Below, piece after piece: positions 23,151-32,159 of a stretch of 64,000 nt of DNA. The first letter of the stretch is position 1; each line of letters begins with the position of its first letter. The notes below the pieces were generated by a model. That model did not search any database, was not told the DNA's origin, and was given only the letters and a program-made list of their open reading frames with translations. Source of the stretch: Piezodorus guildinii (lineage: Eukaryota; Arthropoda; Insecta; Hemiptera; Pentatomidae); the NCBI GenBank assembly GCA_023052935.1, contig CM041295.1, forward strand, positions 17,298,880 to 17,362,879, in the 5' to 3' direction. A program made the translations under genes and the position numbers.

Positions 23151-23322
23151 AATCTTTAACGACTAACTGACATATAACATCATTTTACGTTCTCCCTAAT
23201 GGACAGCATTGCCAAGGATTTTTTACCCTTTTTACAAAAATCCTAGGGTCACCCACCTACCAGGTTTGAACTCGCAACCTTGGTTTTATGGCTGTTATGT
23301 GTTATACACCATAGGTGACCCC
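23151..23322 (-). mobile_element. tRNA-like SINE head
   Basis: On the minus strand, 23322-23246 is tRNA-sized, with a closing 8-bp stem (GGTGACCC at 23314-23321 pairs with GGGTCACC at 23246-23253), an A-box-like TGGTGTATAAC and a B-box-like GAGTTCAAACC (plus 23263-23273). The anticodon arm does not fold well, so a functional tRNA is unlikely. A further roughly 90 bp towards 23151 may be the SINE body. Its sequence differs from the SINE at 3905-4178. Confidence 0.5.
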
Positions 23323-23640
23323 ATTATTAGGCATTAACATGAAGTTATTTTTTAATTGCAATCTAAAAACTTAAAAGAATAATACCAAGAACATTCGAGC
23401 TTTGACGGTGTATTATCAACACGCGGTTATACTAAAAACATCTGAAAACTATTCGAATTCCGAGAAAATCAAAAAAATTAAAAAAAAAAACACATGATGT
23501 AAAGGAAGTTGGGAAGAAAATTCAACAATTTGTAATTCGTTCAATTTTGTTATCGTGGAGATCTACACTGGTCCCCCCCTCAAAAGCTAGCGGCGATTAT
23601 GCGTTGACGCGGCATAATCACGAGTGTTTAGGGAAAGGTA

Positions 23641-23849
23641 ATGACCCCGCCTCACGCCAACCTTCTCCTCTCAACATTCAACATCAACTTGCTTCTAAAA
23701 CTCAAATCATCCACACCTCTCAACCGGATCGGAGCCACCCACGGAATTCGAAAATTCCACGCAACGCCGAAAATAACGGATGATTTCGTTCGGGCGGTTG
23801 CATTGGGAAAACACGCGAGAAATTACCAGCACACTTTGATTCGAATCGG
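23641..23849 (+). CDS. Candidate first coding exon, possibly with mitochondrial targeting peptide
   Basis: An ATG at 23641 opens a frame whose codon content is clearly GC-richer than the flanks (many CpG). The frame reaches 'ATTCGAATCGG' immediately before GTAGGA, a plausible 5' splice donor at about 23849-23850, and stops at TAG if unspliced. The first 40 residues contain no Asp/Glu and are rich in Leu, Ser, Lys and Arg, ending in 'GIRKFHATPK'. That resembles a matrix-targeting presequence. Charged, globular-looking sequence follows ('ITDDFVRAVALGKHARNY'). I do not recognise the protein. No second exon was identified in the window. The segment stops just before a Tc1-like end at 23917. Confidence 0.35.
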
Positions 23850-23914
23850 GTAGGATACTTCCAGGTTGAATTCACTGGTTTCGGGATGACTGTATCGAAG
23901 GCACTTAAACGGTA

Positions 23915-23980
23915 TACAGTGAGTGTCAAAAGAATACGGAATTAGTATTTATTTTCTTTAAGAAAGATAAAAAAGTTTTT
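23915..23980 (+). mobile_element. Tc1-like element, left terminal repeat
   Basis: TA at 23915-23916 is followed by CAGTGAGTGTCAAAAGAATAC, the inverse of the ends at 252 and 27573. See 27536-27575 for the possible partner. Confidence 0.55.
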
Positions 23981-24745
23981 TTGTTTTTTTTTTATAAATT
24001 TAAAGAAATTTACGACTGTATTGATTCAATGCAACAAGTAAATTGGATTGATTTGAGATTAAGACACATGAATGTCCTCTGAAGAAACTACCCATTGGTA
24101 GAACTCCAATGTCCAATTTATAGTAAGAGGTCTCTTGGCCATCTTATTTTTAGTCGCCTCGGTGGATTGTCAGGAATAGATGTTGAGGAGAGGTCATGGA
24201 TAAGCGGGTTTGAGTGGGCAGGAAGTTTGGAATGGAAGGATGTATATCAGGATCGGGCTAAGTCTTCAACTAATGGGATATTTAGGTCTTTATGGATAAT
24301 TTTATTTGTAATAAAGTATGGAGTATTAAGGATTTTTCGAAAGATCTTGGATTGCAGGGATTGGATGCGAGAGGAATTTGATGGTTTAGTGGACCCCCAT
24401 AACTCAATGCCGTAGGTCCACATAGGCCTTACAATGGTTATATAAATGAGTTTTTTTGTAGTAAATAGAATGTTTTGAGCGTTTGTCGAGTAAGTGTTGT
24501 AGTAATCGGTATCTACGAGCAGTTTCCTGTCGTTTCAGTCTAGTATGAGGGTTCTTTGTGAGGCGTTTGTCTAGGTATAGTCCTAAGTACCGGATCTGTT
24601 CAACAGGAGTAAGTATGATATTGTTAAAGGATACGGTGGGGCAGGAAGTCATAGGTTAACGACGTAGAGTGAAGGTTATTTGATTTGATTTATTGGGATT
24701 TATTTAAATTCTCCAGTTCTGACACCATTGTTCAATGGCGGATAA
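23981..24745 (-). mobile_element. Jockey-B LINE, 5'-truncated copy
   Basis: On the minus strand it extends from 'CAATGGTGTCAGAACTGGAG' (coding 'QWCQNWRI', near 24705-24730) through 'MTSCPTVSFNNIILTPVEQI' and 'YLGLYLDKRLTKNPHTRLKR' (24404-24652) to the 3' UTR 'ttacgactgtattgattcaa' and poly(A) (poly(T) at 23981-23991). The order, aspartate-rich thumb region then D-K-R-L-T-W-N-P-H-T-R-L-K-R, is that of Jockey reverse transcriptases after the YADD box. Frameshifts and stops are present. Confidence 0.85.
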
Positions 24746-24903
24746 GAAAGAAAAGTAAATTTTACTCTGGGACCTTCAGTCGTCCAAGATTAACAGTTAA
24801 GTACAAAAACTGTGTCTTATGTCTGGGACAAAAATAAAAACCTTATAAAAATAAACTTAAGGTTATGCTTATATTATTTATAAAAGGACTGAATACAACG
24901 ATA

Positions 24904-24961
<58 letters not shown>

Positions 24962-25082
24962 ATATAATAATTAACGTATGTGTATGTACAGATATTATAA
25001 AAGTACTTCTCACTAATATCATAAAATCATAGAAATTTTAGAATGAAATATGACCATTATTTTAACTTTTGTGTACAATTAT
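24746..25082. repeat. (TA)n microsatellite (24903-24957) in otherwise featureless AT-rich DNA
   Basis: An almost pure TA run of more than 25 units. The flanks show no other signal. Confidence 0.85.
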
Positions 25083-25500
25083 TTAGAAGATTGATGGCTG
25101 AGGAGATGAAGGAATAATTTGATTTTTAATGAGGTTAAAGAAGATGCTTTGCGTACAAAGGTAGGTATGGAATTCCAGAACGAAGTGGCACGCAAAGTAA
25201 AGGATATTTAAAGAATGGTTTTGGATGAGAAGGAAAATAAAGGTTAGTAGGCTGGGATCTTGTGTTAAAATAATGTATCGATGAACATGGGTGAGTAGGT
25301 CAAGAATAAAGGATAGATTTTGGGTATTGAAAGTGCGAAATATAGAATACTCCCAGTAAATACTGTCCCGAGAAACTGGATTGTGAGCCACTTCGACTTG
25401 GCACACCTGTCGGAGACGCTTGCTTGAGTGCCTGGGGACCCGAAGATGAATCTAACGAAACATTTTATAAGCCTTTCCAATCTCATCTCAAGTTCAATAA
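25083..25500 (-). pseudogene. CR1/L2-type LINE reverse-transcriptase C-terminus
   Basis: On the minus strand, 'RLERLIKCFVRFIFGSP' (about 25486-25430) is the usual start of the C-terminal region of CR1/L2 reverse transcriptases (R-L-Q-R-L..R-F-I). It is followed, after a frameshift, by 'WLTIQFLGTVFTGSILYFA', then 'SFWNSIPTFVRKASSLTSLK' at about 25190-25120. The W-N-S-I-P and S-S-L-T-S-L-K motifs match the other CR1/L2 tails here (10330, 47844), but this is a distinct subfamily. At least two frame changes make it dead. Confidence 0.75.
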
Positions 25501-25526
25501 ATATTTTTGTTACTACATATAATTAA

Positions 25527-25760
25527 TTTTAACTAATAAATTCGTTAAAAGAGATTCTCTTAAAGCAAAATCACTTGAAGATAAGCGCAAAATAATTTAT
25601 GATGGAGTTTTAGACTACATGATGGAGAAGTGGGGTGGGGGTGCGGTCATTAAGAAATAACACAATAATAAAAGAAATAACACGACGTTTCGGCCTACAA
25701 TGTGAGCCCTCCAAGGGGCTGACACCGAGAGAGTGCATCAAAAAGTGAACTCCATATTAC
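25527..25760 (+). mobile_element. Penelope-like element fragment: ORF end plus terminal repeat
   Basis: From about 25533 a frame reads NKFVKRDSLKAKSLEDKRK and continues through 'YMMEKW' to a stop at about 25660. 'acgacgtttcggcctacaat' and 'gtgagccctccaaggggc' follow, the inverted hammerhead-like motif. The same protein-terminal string reappears at 26386 (FVERHSLKARS) and around 59590 (YMMEKLMASVIKK), and the repeat part matches 29193-29522. So the 3' end of a coding sequence appears to run into the terminal repeat. The identity of the protein is not established. Confidence 0.45.
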
Positions 25761-25820
25761 ACAACTATTACTCCAAGAAATATTGAGGATGTATAGTCGA
25801 CTGTTGAAATTATCTCAGGT

Positions 25821-26035
25821 AAAATAATCGGGAGTCAGTGGTTTTTTTGTTGTTTTTTTATAATTTAATTTTGCTGACGTTTCGGCTCAAACTTGTGAGC
25901 CATCATCAGGTTTATGTTTGACATGACTCAGTAATGCCTTGATGATGACTCACAAGTTTGAGCCGAAACGTCGGCAATATAAATTAAAATATTAAAAAAA
26001 AACCACTGACTCCCGATTATTTCTACCTACGTTAC
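25821..26035. repeat. Near-perfect palindromic pair of hammerhead-like repeats
   Basis: Two copies of the same roughly 100-bp unit face each other. They have outer ends 'ataatcgggagtcagtggtt' (25825-25845) and its inverse (around 26003-26023), and inner CTGATGA/TTGATGA-stem-GAAACGTC motifs (25875-25912 inverted; 25940-25978 direct). The stem is GGCTCA/TGAGCC. The pair could fold into one long hairpin. Confidence 0.65.
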
Positions 26036-26373
26036 TACAAAATAACTTCATCATTGTGCAACTATTTATAGTTGAAGTTGTAAGAAAAATGTTTCTATTT
26101 TTAATCATTATTGAATCAATACTAAGGTACTTACTATAATAAATGTAAAATCAGCGAAATCTGTTGACGTACCTGTAACAAAATAAAAATATATTATAAT
26201 ACTGAATCTCTTCACATTTATAGTAATTTATAGAAAAATAAAAATGTTTAAAGTGATTGTTTAATAAATTAAATAACTAATTCAGTGTCATTTCGAATTC
26301 TTACAGTATATGAATTTTTACAAATTTCCAACGAGCTAGTTATACTCTAGGATGATCTAGATTTTAACTAATA

Positions 26374-26530
26374 GATAAATCATTTTAACTAATTCGTTGA
26401 AAGACATTCTCTTAAAGCAAGATCACTTGCTAATAATCGAAAAGTATTTCATAATAATGAAGAAGTTGGTTGAGAAGTGCTGTCATCCATTAAAATTCCA
26501 ACTTAAGCAAGACATTCATGCGTTATTTAT
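26374..26530 (+). repeat. Decayed second copy of the Penelope-like coding end
   Basis: It reads FVERHSLKARSLANNRKV in the frame homologous to 25533-25600 and continues into 'gaagaagttggttgagaag', corresponding to the start of the terminal repeat. The hammerhead part is missing. Confidence 0.45.
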
Positions 26531-26742
26531 TCAGATTGAGTCGAAGGACTATTTTCAATAAGTTTTCGAAATCTCTCTCTTCATTATTACTTTTGAATTA
26601 ATTAAAAAACGACCTGAAGGAACAATAAGTTCTTGAGAGGAAAAACAAACTATTTTTAAATTAGGTTTAAGCTATTTTACAGTTCTTCCAATAATAAAAA
26701 GTGGCTATCAACTCTTTAAAAACAGAAAAAATAAGTAATTTA

Positions 26743-27535
26743 TATTGGGTTGGTTCACATAAAATGTCCGTTTTTATAGTTTCTGAAATACATAAAAGAT
26801 TTTGCAGGTCTCTGTTCTTTTCTTCCGAATGTTTACATGTTTAAAGTAAACAGTTACTAATCCTCTACCTTTGTATTATAAACATTAGGTTTCCCAATCA
26901 ATTACCCACTTTTTAGTATACCTCGAAATATGAACATGGAAACATGCGATTTTTGAGTAATATTTTTGTACGAGTTTAAACTCGGCCATTCAGCAGCTGA
27001 GGCCGCTAGAAATATTTGCAAGGCGTTTGGAGAAGGGAGTGTTAATGAACGGACCATTCGCCGTTGGTTTTTTAAGTTTTCAGCTGGGGATACCGACTTG
27101 GAAAACTTGCCCCGAGGAAGACCTCCGTCCGTAATAGACAACGATGTCCTCAAACATACAGTAGAAGGAACCTCTATATTTCAAAACGTACCGTGCAAAA
27201 ATTGAAAGAACTGGGCTACGAAGTTCTTCCGCACCCACCATATTCTCCCGACTTGTTTCCAACAGATTACCAATACTGTTCAGGAATTTAGACAACTTCG
27301 TCAAAGGAAAACTTTTTGAAAATGATGATCAAGTGAAAAGTGCGTTTTCAGATTTTGTTTCACTTCAAAGCTCAGAGTTTTTTAGTTTGGGGATAAAAAA
27401 GTTGGTGTCACGTTGGGAAAAATGGGTAGAAAAAGAAGGTAAATACTTCGATTAAAATTATCTTGTTTTCATATCGTATTTTTAATAAAAATCCTTCACC
27501 TTGAAGACGGACATTTCATGTGTCACATCCCAATA
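26743..27535 (+). mobile_element. Internally deleted mariner element with TA duplication
   Basis: The body 26745-27533 (789 bp) is bounded by TA at 26743-26744 and 27534-27535. It has about 35-bp inverted ends sharing TTGGG, CACAT and AAATGTCCGT (26745-26775; inverted 27500-27533). An autonomous mariner is about 1.3 kb, so roughly 500 bp is missing. Confidence 0.9.
26957..27455 (+). pseudogene. mariner transposase, catalytic core deleted
   Basis: The N-terminal HTH region is readable from about 26969: 'FKLGHSAAEAARNICKAFGE', then the second helix-turn-helix 'NERTIRRWFFKF' and the 'GRPPSVIDND' linker, characteristic of the mariner transposases related to the SETMAR transposase domain. After about 27170 the reading frame jumps directly to 'LKELGYEVLPHPPYSPDLFP', which carries the third catalytic Asp region. 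The C-terminus 'SRWEKWVEKEGKYFD' ends in TAA at about 27455. The first two catalytic Asp residues lie in the deleted segment, and several frameshifts are present. The element can only have moved with help. Confidence 0.85.
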
Positions 27536-27575
27536 GAATTATAGTGAATTCTGAATACTTTTGACACTCACTGTA
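27536..27575 (+). mobile_element. Tc1-like element, right terminal repeat
   Basis: GAATACTTTTGACACTCACTG ends at 27573 and TA follows. It is the inverted partner of 23917. The mariner lies immediately inside it, so 23917-27573 may be one Tc1-like element carrying later insertions. Confidence 0.55.
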
Positions 27576-27719
27576 GTGTTATTTATATATCCTATAATTC
27601 AATTCTATTCTATATATTTCATCATGTTTTGATAGAATGCCCAATTTATGAAGACCTCAGAAACCACTACATATATAAACATATTAATTAGGACCATTGA
27701 GGAGAAGTTAATTAGGAGA

Positions 27720-27830
27720 GCAGTCAGCAAAACACTTAATTAAGTAGAAACTATTTTAATTAATTGATTTATTGATTTAATTTAATTAACTGAAGTTAGT
27801 TTCCACTCAATTGAGTGTTTTAATGGCTGC
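27720..27830. other. Long imperfect hairpin (miRNA-like or MITE palindrome)
   Basis: The 111-bp segment folds on itself. GCAGTCAGC..AAAACACTTAATT (27720-27742) pairs with AATTGAGTGTTTTAATGGCTGC (split: 27809-27820 and 27821-27830), and AGAAACTA pairs with TAGTTTCC. There are two A-C mismatches and G-U-compatible changes. Length and symmetry fit a precursor miRNA or a small palindromic transposon. No expression evidence can be had from sequence. Confidence 0.4.
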
Positions 27831-28464
27831 ACCCAATCAAACATTCTTACATCATTATGTTTCGATTTTAGGAACTCCGCTTCCAATTGATAGTCTGCAG
27901 AAATTAAATGGTATCTTTTAACTACACCGCGGGTACTCCAAATATTCTTTAAGACATAAATTTAATGTAGCAAATTGTTTTTTATTTAATGTTATCCTAA
28001 TTATGTCCGTAAATAAATGAAACAATATCCCTTGATTGACGAGGACGCACAGTATTGACTTTTCAACGGGTTTATGAATATTCAACGGGTTCCAAAAAAA
28101 AACAAAAAAAAAAACGGTATGCAGATATCAGATTTAGTATTTTATTCGAAGCATGAGGTGAATAAATCAGAGCCTGGTACCGTCTCTTGTTTTTGTCGGG
28201 TAAATTTTGTTTACGTTACGAGAGTTATTTTTAAAAACAGAACGAAACAGATGCTACGGACAGATTCCGAGTCGTCCCTTGGATTAGAGAGTACAAAAAT
28301 AAATTCTTTGTCGTTAGTACAGGTAACCATGAACATGGAGTAAAATATATAATATTAAAATATTATTCGGAAAATTGAAAAAATAATCTAAACTGAAAAA
28401 AACAAAACAAGTTAACGACTGTATAAGAATAAGTTAACGCCATATGATATAAAAACATACAAGA
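27831..28464. other. Interval without recognised feature
   Basis: A weak 89-codon ORF (28074-28343 +) has no recognisable family. Purine-rich tracts lie at 28095-28113. Confidence 0.35.
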
Positions 28465-29151
28465 CTTTGCAAAAAGGTCTGAGTGTTTCCGCGTTTATGT
28501 AGACTAGCTCAAAATAAACCTATAAACTAAAATTTCATACTTTAGAAAGTATATGCCTGAGTTGCTACAGCAACTTTTTAAAAAAACAAAAATGGATAAC
28601 CAGAAGACCCACTATACAGCATTAATTTTGCACCTTTTTACGATGTTCTCAAAAACCCTCTAAATTTTCATTAAACTCACTATATTGGTGTAGTAATTAA
28701 TGGAGTTTAATATCATGCAGGTTTCATTCTGATTGAAATGGTCTATGAGGATTAAAATGCCGATAATTTAAACTTTCTTCCTCTAAAGTATATTTCAATT
28801 TAGTAGATTAAAGAAAAATAACAATTAAATCTTGTAGCATTGATAAAAACGGGTAAATGTACAAGTTAAAAGACTTTGATAATTACAAAAAAAAAAAAAA
28901 GGAGAAAAGAGCTAACATAGTTGTTTTTTATTGTAATTTATTTTATCGAACATAAGAATGATAACATAGATGGTTAATATACCGTTGGAAAGCTTAAGAT
29001 TTCAAAAAAAAAAAAAAAAAAAAAAAAAAAGTTATCTTATATACAAAGTTGTAAAAGGTAAAAATAAACTGAGACTTCATTTAATTGTCCCTTAGTTGAT
29101 TTATTTATTAATAAGAATAGTAATAAAAAAGTATATTATACCGTCAGAAAG
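28465..29151 (+). repeat. S family copy, first part
   Basis: Internal blocks from 'aggtctgagtgt' and 'tgcctgagttgctacagcaa' to 'accgtcagaaagataaattt' are in the usual order. It is interrupted at 29152-29165, where the Penelope-like insertion duplicated its target. It resumes at 30796. Confidence 0.75.
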
Positions 29152-30795
29152 ATAAATTTATATTGATGGAGTTTTGTTGACCGTAGAGAAATTAGATGAG
29201 GAAGATGGTTGGGGTTGCGGTCATAAATTAAAACACACAATTAAAAATAAGCGTTATTTTAATTATGTGCCGACGTTTCGGCCTACAATGTGGGCCTTCA
29301 TCAGGGCTAAAAGAAACAAGATAACAACCAATGTAATTATAGACTTAATAATGCGTTAGGTATATAATAATAATATGACAGTAATAAATTATGGGAACAT
29401 AAATAATATTAAATGTGAAATGATAATAAGATGACAATTATAAAGTATGGAAATAAGGTGACAGTTATAAAGTATGGAAATAAACAAAATTAAGATGATA
29501 GTTATAAAGTATGGAAGTAAACATAATTGAGATGATAATATTGTAATGAGAATATATAAATAGAGACTAAGTAAATGAAAAAAAATGATAAAGGAAAAAT
29601 ATGTGAACAATTAAAATTTTAAATATTAACAATTTTGAGTTGATATATGACGGTAATATATTAAAAACATAGTTAAGAGTATAGGTAATATATAAAAAAT
29701 ATAGTCATTACAAAAGAGAAACAGTATGAATAAAAAATAATTTAAATTTTAAAATAATGTAATATTAAGCTAATAATTATATGTCAGGATAGGTAACGGA
29801 GAAAGATATGAGTATGGAAAGGGGGAGAAAGAAATGGGCGATGAAAAAAGACCCTTATCAATAAGAAAGAAACACTTACGTGACAACATGACAGCTTTGC
29901 CTACAGAAGTGATGTTTCTAAGTTTAAAAAACGCTCTTTGCGTGGAACGGAAAATATGAGAACTAAAATGTCCGTTAGGAAAATTCCAAGAAGCTAAGTT
30001 ATGTTTACTGATTCGATTGTTAAAAAATAGCCAAAAGTTATTACTTGAGAGTACTAGAGTTATTACTTATGAGTATTTGATAAAATTGTAAGAAATAGTG
30101 ACGAGGTAAAGATTAAAAGATTTTAAGTAATAACGGATGACGATGATAAATGATGAATGATGATAAGGTAATAACGAATGACGATAAGGAGCTGTCGAAG
30201 GAAATGATAAATAAACAGTAATCTAGTAGGTAAACAAATAAATAAATAAAGAAGGGGAGTACGAAAATTAAATAAATATATAAATAAAAAAAAATTGATA
30301 ATAAATAAATAAAAATTATGAAGAGATGATCAGATGGTTGTTTAAAAAATGAGCTAGGGATGCTTTATTAAATTTAATATTTGAGAATAAGCTAGTGACA
30401 AGTTATGTTTGTCAGTCTTTTGATTAACAGGAAGGGGTTCTAGTTGTATGTTGTTTACTTCCATACTTTATAACTATCATCTTAATTTTGTTTATTTCCA
30501 TACTTTATAACTGTCACCTTATTTCCATACTTTATAATTGTCATCTTATTATCATTTCACATTTAATATTATTTATGTTCCCATAATTTATTACTGTCAT
30601 ATTATTATTATATACCTAACGCATTATTAAGTCTATAATTACATTGGTTGTTATCTTGTTTCTTTTAGCCCTGATGAAGGCCCACATTGTAGGCCGAAAC
30701 GTCGGCACATAATTAAAATAACGCTTATTTTTAATTGTGTGTTTTAATTTATGACCGCAACCCCAACCATCTTCCTCATCTATAAATTTATATTG
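29152..30795. mobile_element. Penelope-like non-autonomous element with 330-bp inverted terminal repeats
   Basis: The element is flanked by the 14-bp direct duplication ATAAATTTATATTG (29152-29165 and 30782-30795) within an S copy. After a 27-bp extension at the left, arm 1 (29193-29522) and arm 2 (30453-30782, inverted) are identical over about 330 bp by my base-by-base reading. Each arm contains CTGATGA, a GGCC stem and GAAACGTCGGC (30671-30706; inverted 29269-29304). The 930-bp centre is A/T-rich with imperfect GAT/AAT repeats and has no reverse transcriptase or GIY-YIG coding. Inverted terminal repeats, a one-sided extension, variable-length duplication and hammerhead motifs are established features of Penelope-like elements. 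Retrozyme-like elements are an alternative. Arm identity implies recent insertion or conversion. Confidence 0.6.
30668..30706 (+). ncRNA. Hammerhead-ribozyme-like motif
   Basis: GCC (30668-30670), CTGATGA (30671-30677), stem GGCC/GGCC (30679-30682 and 30692-30695), GAAAC (30696-30700), the cleavage-type triplet GTC (30701-30703), then GGC (30704-30706), which can pair with the initial GCC as helix I. Helix III is essentially absent and one base separates CTGATGA from stem II, so the fold is not canonical. Minimal-helix-III hammerheads are known from Penelope-like elements. Activity is inferred, not shown. Confidence 0.5.
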
Positions 30796-30935
30796 TTTTA
30801 TTTTTCATCTGAGATCATGTTTACATCGAAACTCAATGTAATTCTTTGAATGTTTAGAAAAATTTTGAATTTATTTATATCATTAACTCCATTGATTGAT
30901 AAGTGAAAGTCTTGTGTTTCGTTCACCAAAATTTG
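30796..30935 (+). repeat. S family copy, 3' end
   Basis: It resumes after the Penelope-like insertion and ends 'gataagtgaaagtcttgtgt' followed by 'ttcgttcacc'. Confidence 0.7.
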
Positions 30936-31789
30936 TATTCAATTTTTTCAGTTAATATGGCGTGAATAACTTTCAGATCGCTGTTACCTGTGGGCTCACT
31001 GAGACGGGATTCAATATTACTAAAATAAAAAGATTCTGAAGTATATGTGAAATAATTGGAGTACTTTTTCTTATTTGAGGATATTTTAAAGAATTTGTAC
31101 ACCATTAAATAATTCAAAAAAATCATATTATAATTAAGATTATTAATTACCGTGATTAAAAGCTCCTCGAAACACCTGTTCGGCCATAAACAAAGTCGGA
31201 TCTCTTTGATTTATTTCCAGATCGTAAAACACATCAACTCCATCACTTATTACTAAAAGGAGCAATTATTTATTATTAATTCCGTCAAATTTATTTCATA
31301 CTCCATAAAAAACCACACACGCAAGAAGAAGATGAAGAAGTGTTTATATTAAGAAAATATATGATTGTTATAAATTGGAGGCATGGCGCCAAACCAGTAG
31401 GTAGCGCCCGTCTCAAATCTTAGCAGCCTTGCCAAAGAAATAAATCCGGGAGTCGGAGAACGTGGCCGAAAACTTTTCGGGAGTTCCCCCGAGTATAATG
31501 TACGCATGAATTTTAAGAGCATGGAGGAATATAATTGGAAGCTGATTTTATCAAAAGCTCTCTATCCCCCTCCTGATATACGTGGATGGAATGGTACGTG
31601 GATTTTAGAGTCTCAAGGGGAAATATTCGCCCTACGGGGCATTTCGAGGAAAGGGGGGGGGAATTCTAGATCTGGATGTTTTAACCTAATCTGGATTTTA
31701 TCCTGTTCGAAATTGAAATGCTACGCTCAGTTAACATATGAAATAAAAGCTTATCACAACATCGTTTGAATTCACAATTACGCTAGGGA
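30936..31789. other. Unassigned interval with GC-richer island 31370-31720
   Basis: The island has no repeat relatives here except the 18-20-base string GGAGGCATG(GC)GCCAAACCAG (31378-31397), shared with 4293-4310. An 87-codon ORF at 31506-31769 (+) has no recognised family. Candidate conserved non-coding sequence. Confidence 0.3.
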
Positions 31790-32138
31790 TAAGACCACTT
31801 TAAATTTGAGACTACCTATGGTTTACATCAATTAATATGATTGAAAGTTTTGTTGTGCGGCACTTTTTTCTCTTAGTGTATTATGGAGGTTTCACTACAC
31901 AATTCAACGGGAAATTCATCCTTTTAACAGTTTTTGAATGAAACAACAAAAAAACGAAACTTACCTGTACATTGAACTTGGTACAATTTAGGCAGTCATG
32001 AAATCAATGAATGAAACTAAGAATAAAATTCATCTTCTCAAGTCCCCTTATGGGATTACTACACTGTAAATAAATTTCCAGACACAAAAATAAATTGTTT
32101 ATTATTTCATATTTTTAAAACTTTTCACCGGCAGTGTA
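31790..32138. mobile_element. Tc1-like MITE, family 2, copy 2
   Basis: The left part carries 'tgagactacctatggtttac' (from about 31809). The right end is 'acttttcaccggcagtg' (32120-32136) followed by TA (32137-32138). It is the inverse of the terminal motif of the element at 9697-10255. At about 345 bp it cannot encode a transposase. The left boundary is approximate. Confidence 0.55.
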
Positions 32139-32159
32139 TATAACATATCTTTTATTTAT

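Noticed and set aside
29193..30782. DNA-transposon MITE explanation for the 330-bp inverted repeats
   Set aside because: A 14-bp duplication, a one-sided 27-bp extension and hammerhead-like motifs fit Penelope-like elements better, though not conclusively.
29193..30782. CRISPR-like or satellite array in the repeated TATAAAGTATGGAA words
   Set aside because: Spacing is irregular, there are only three to four units per arm, and the words are part of the inverted arms.
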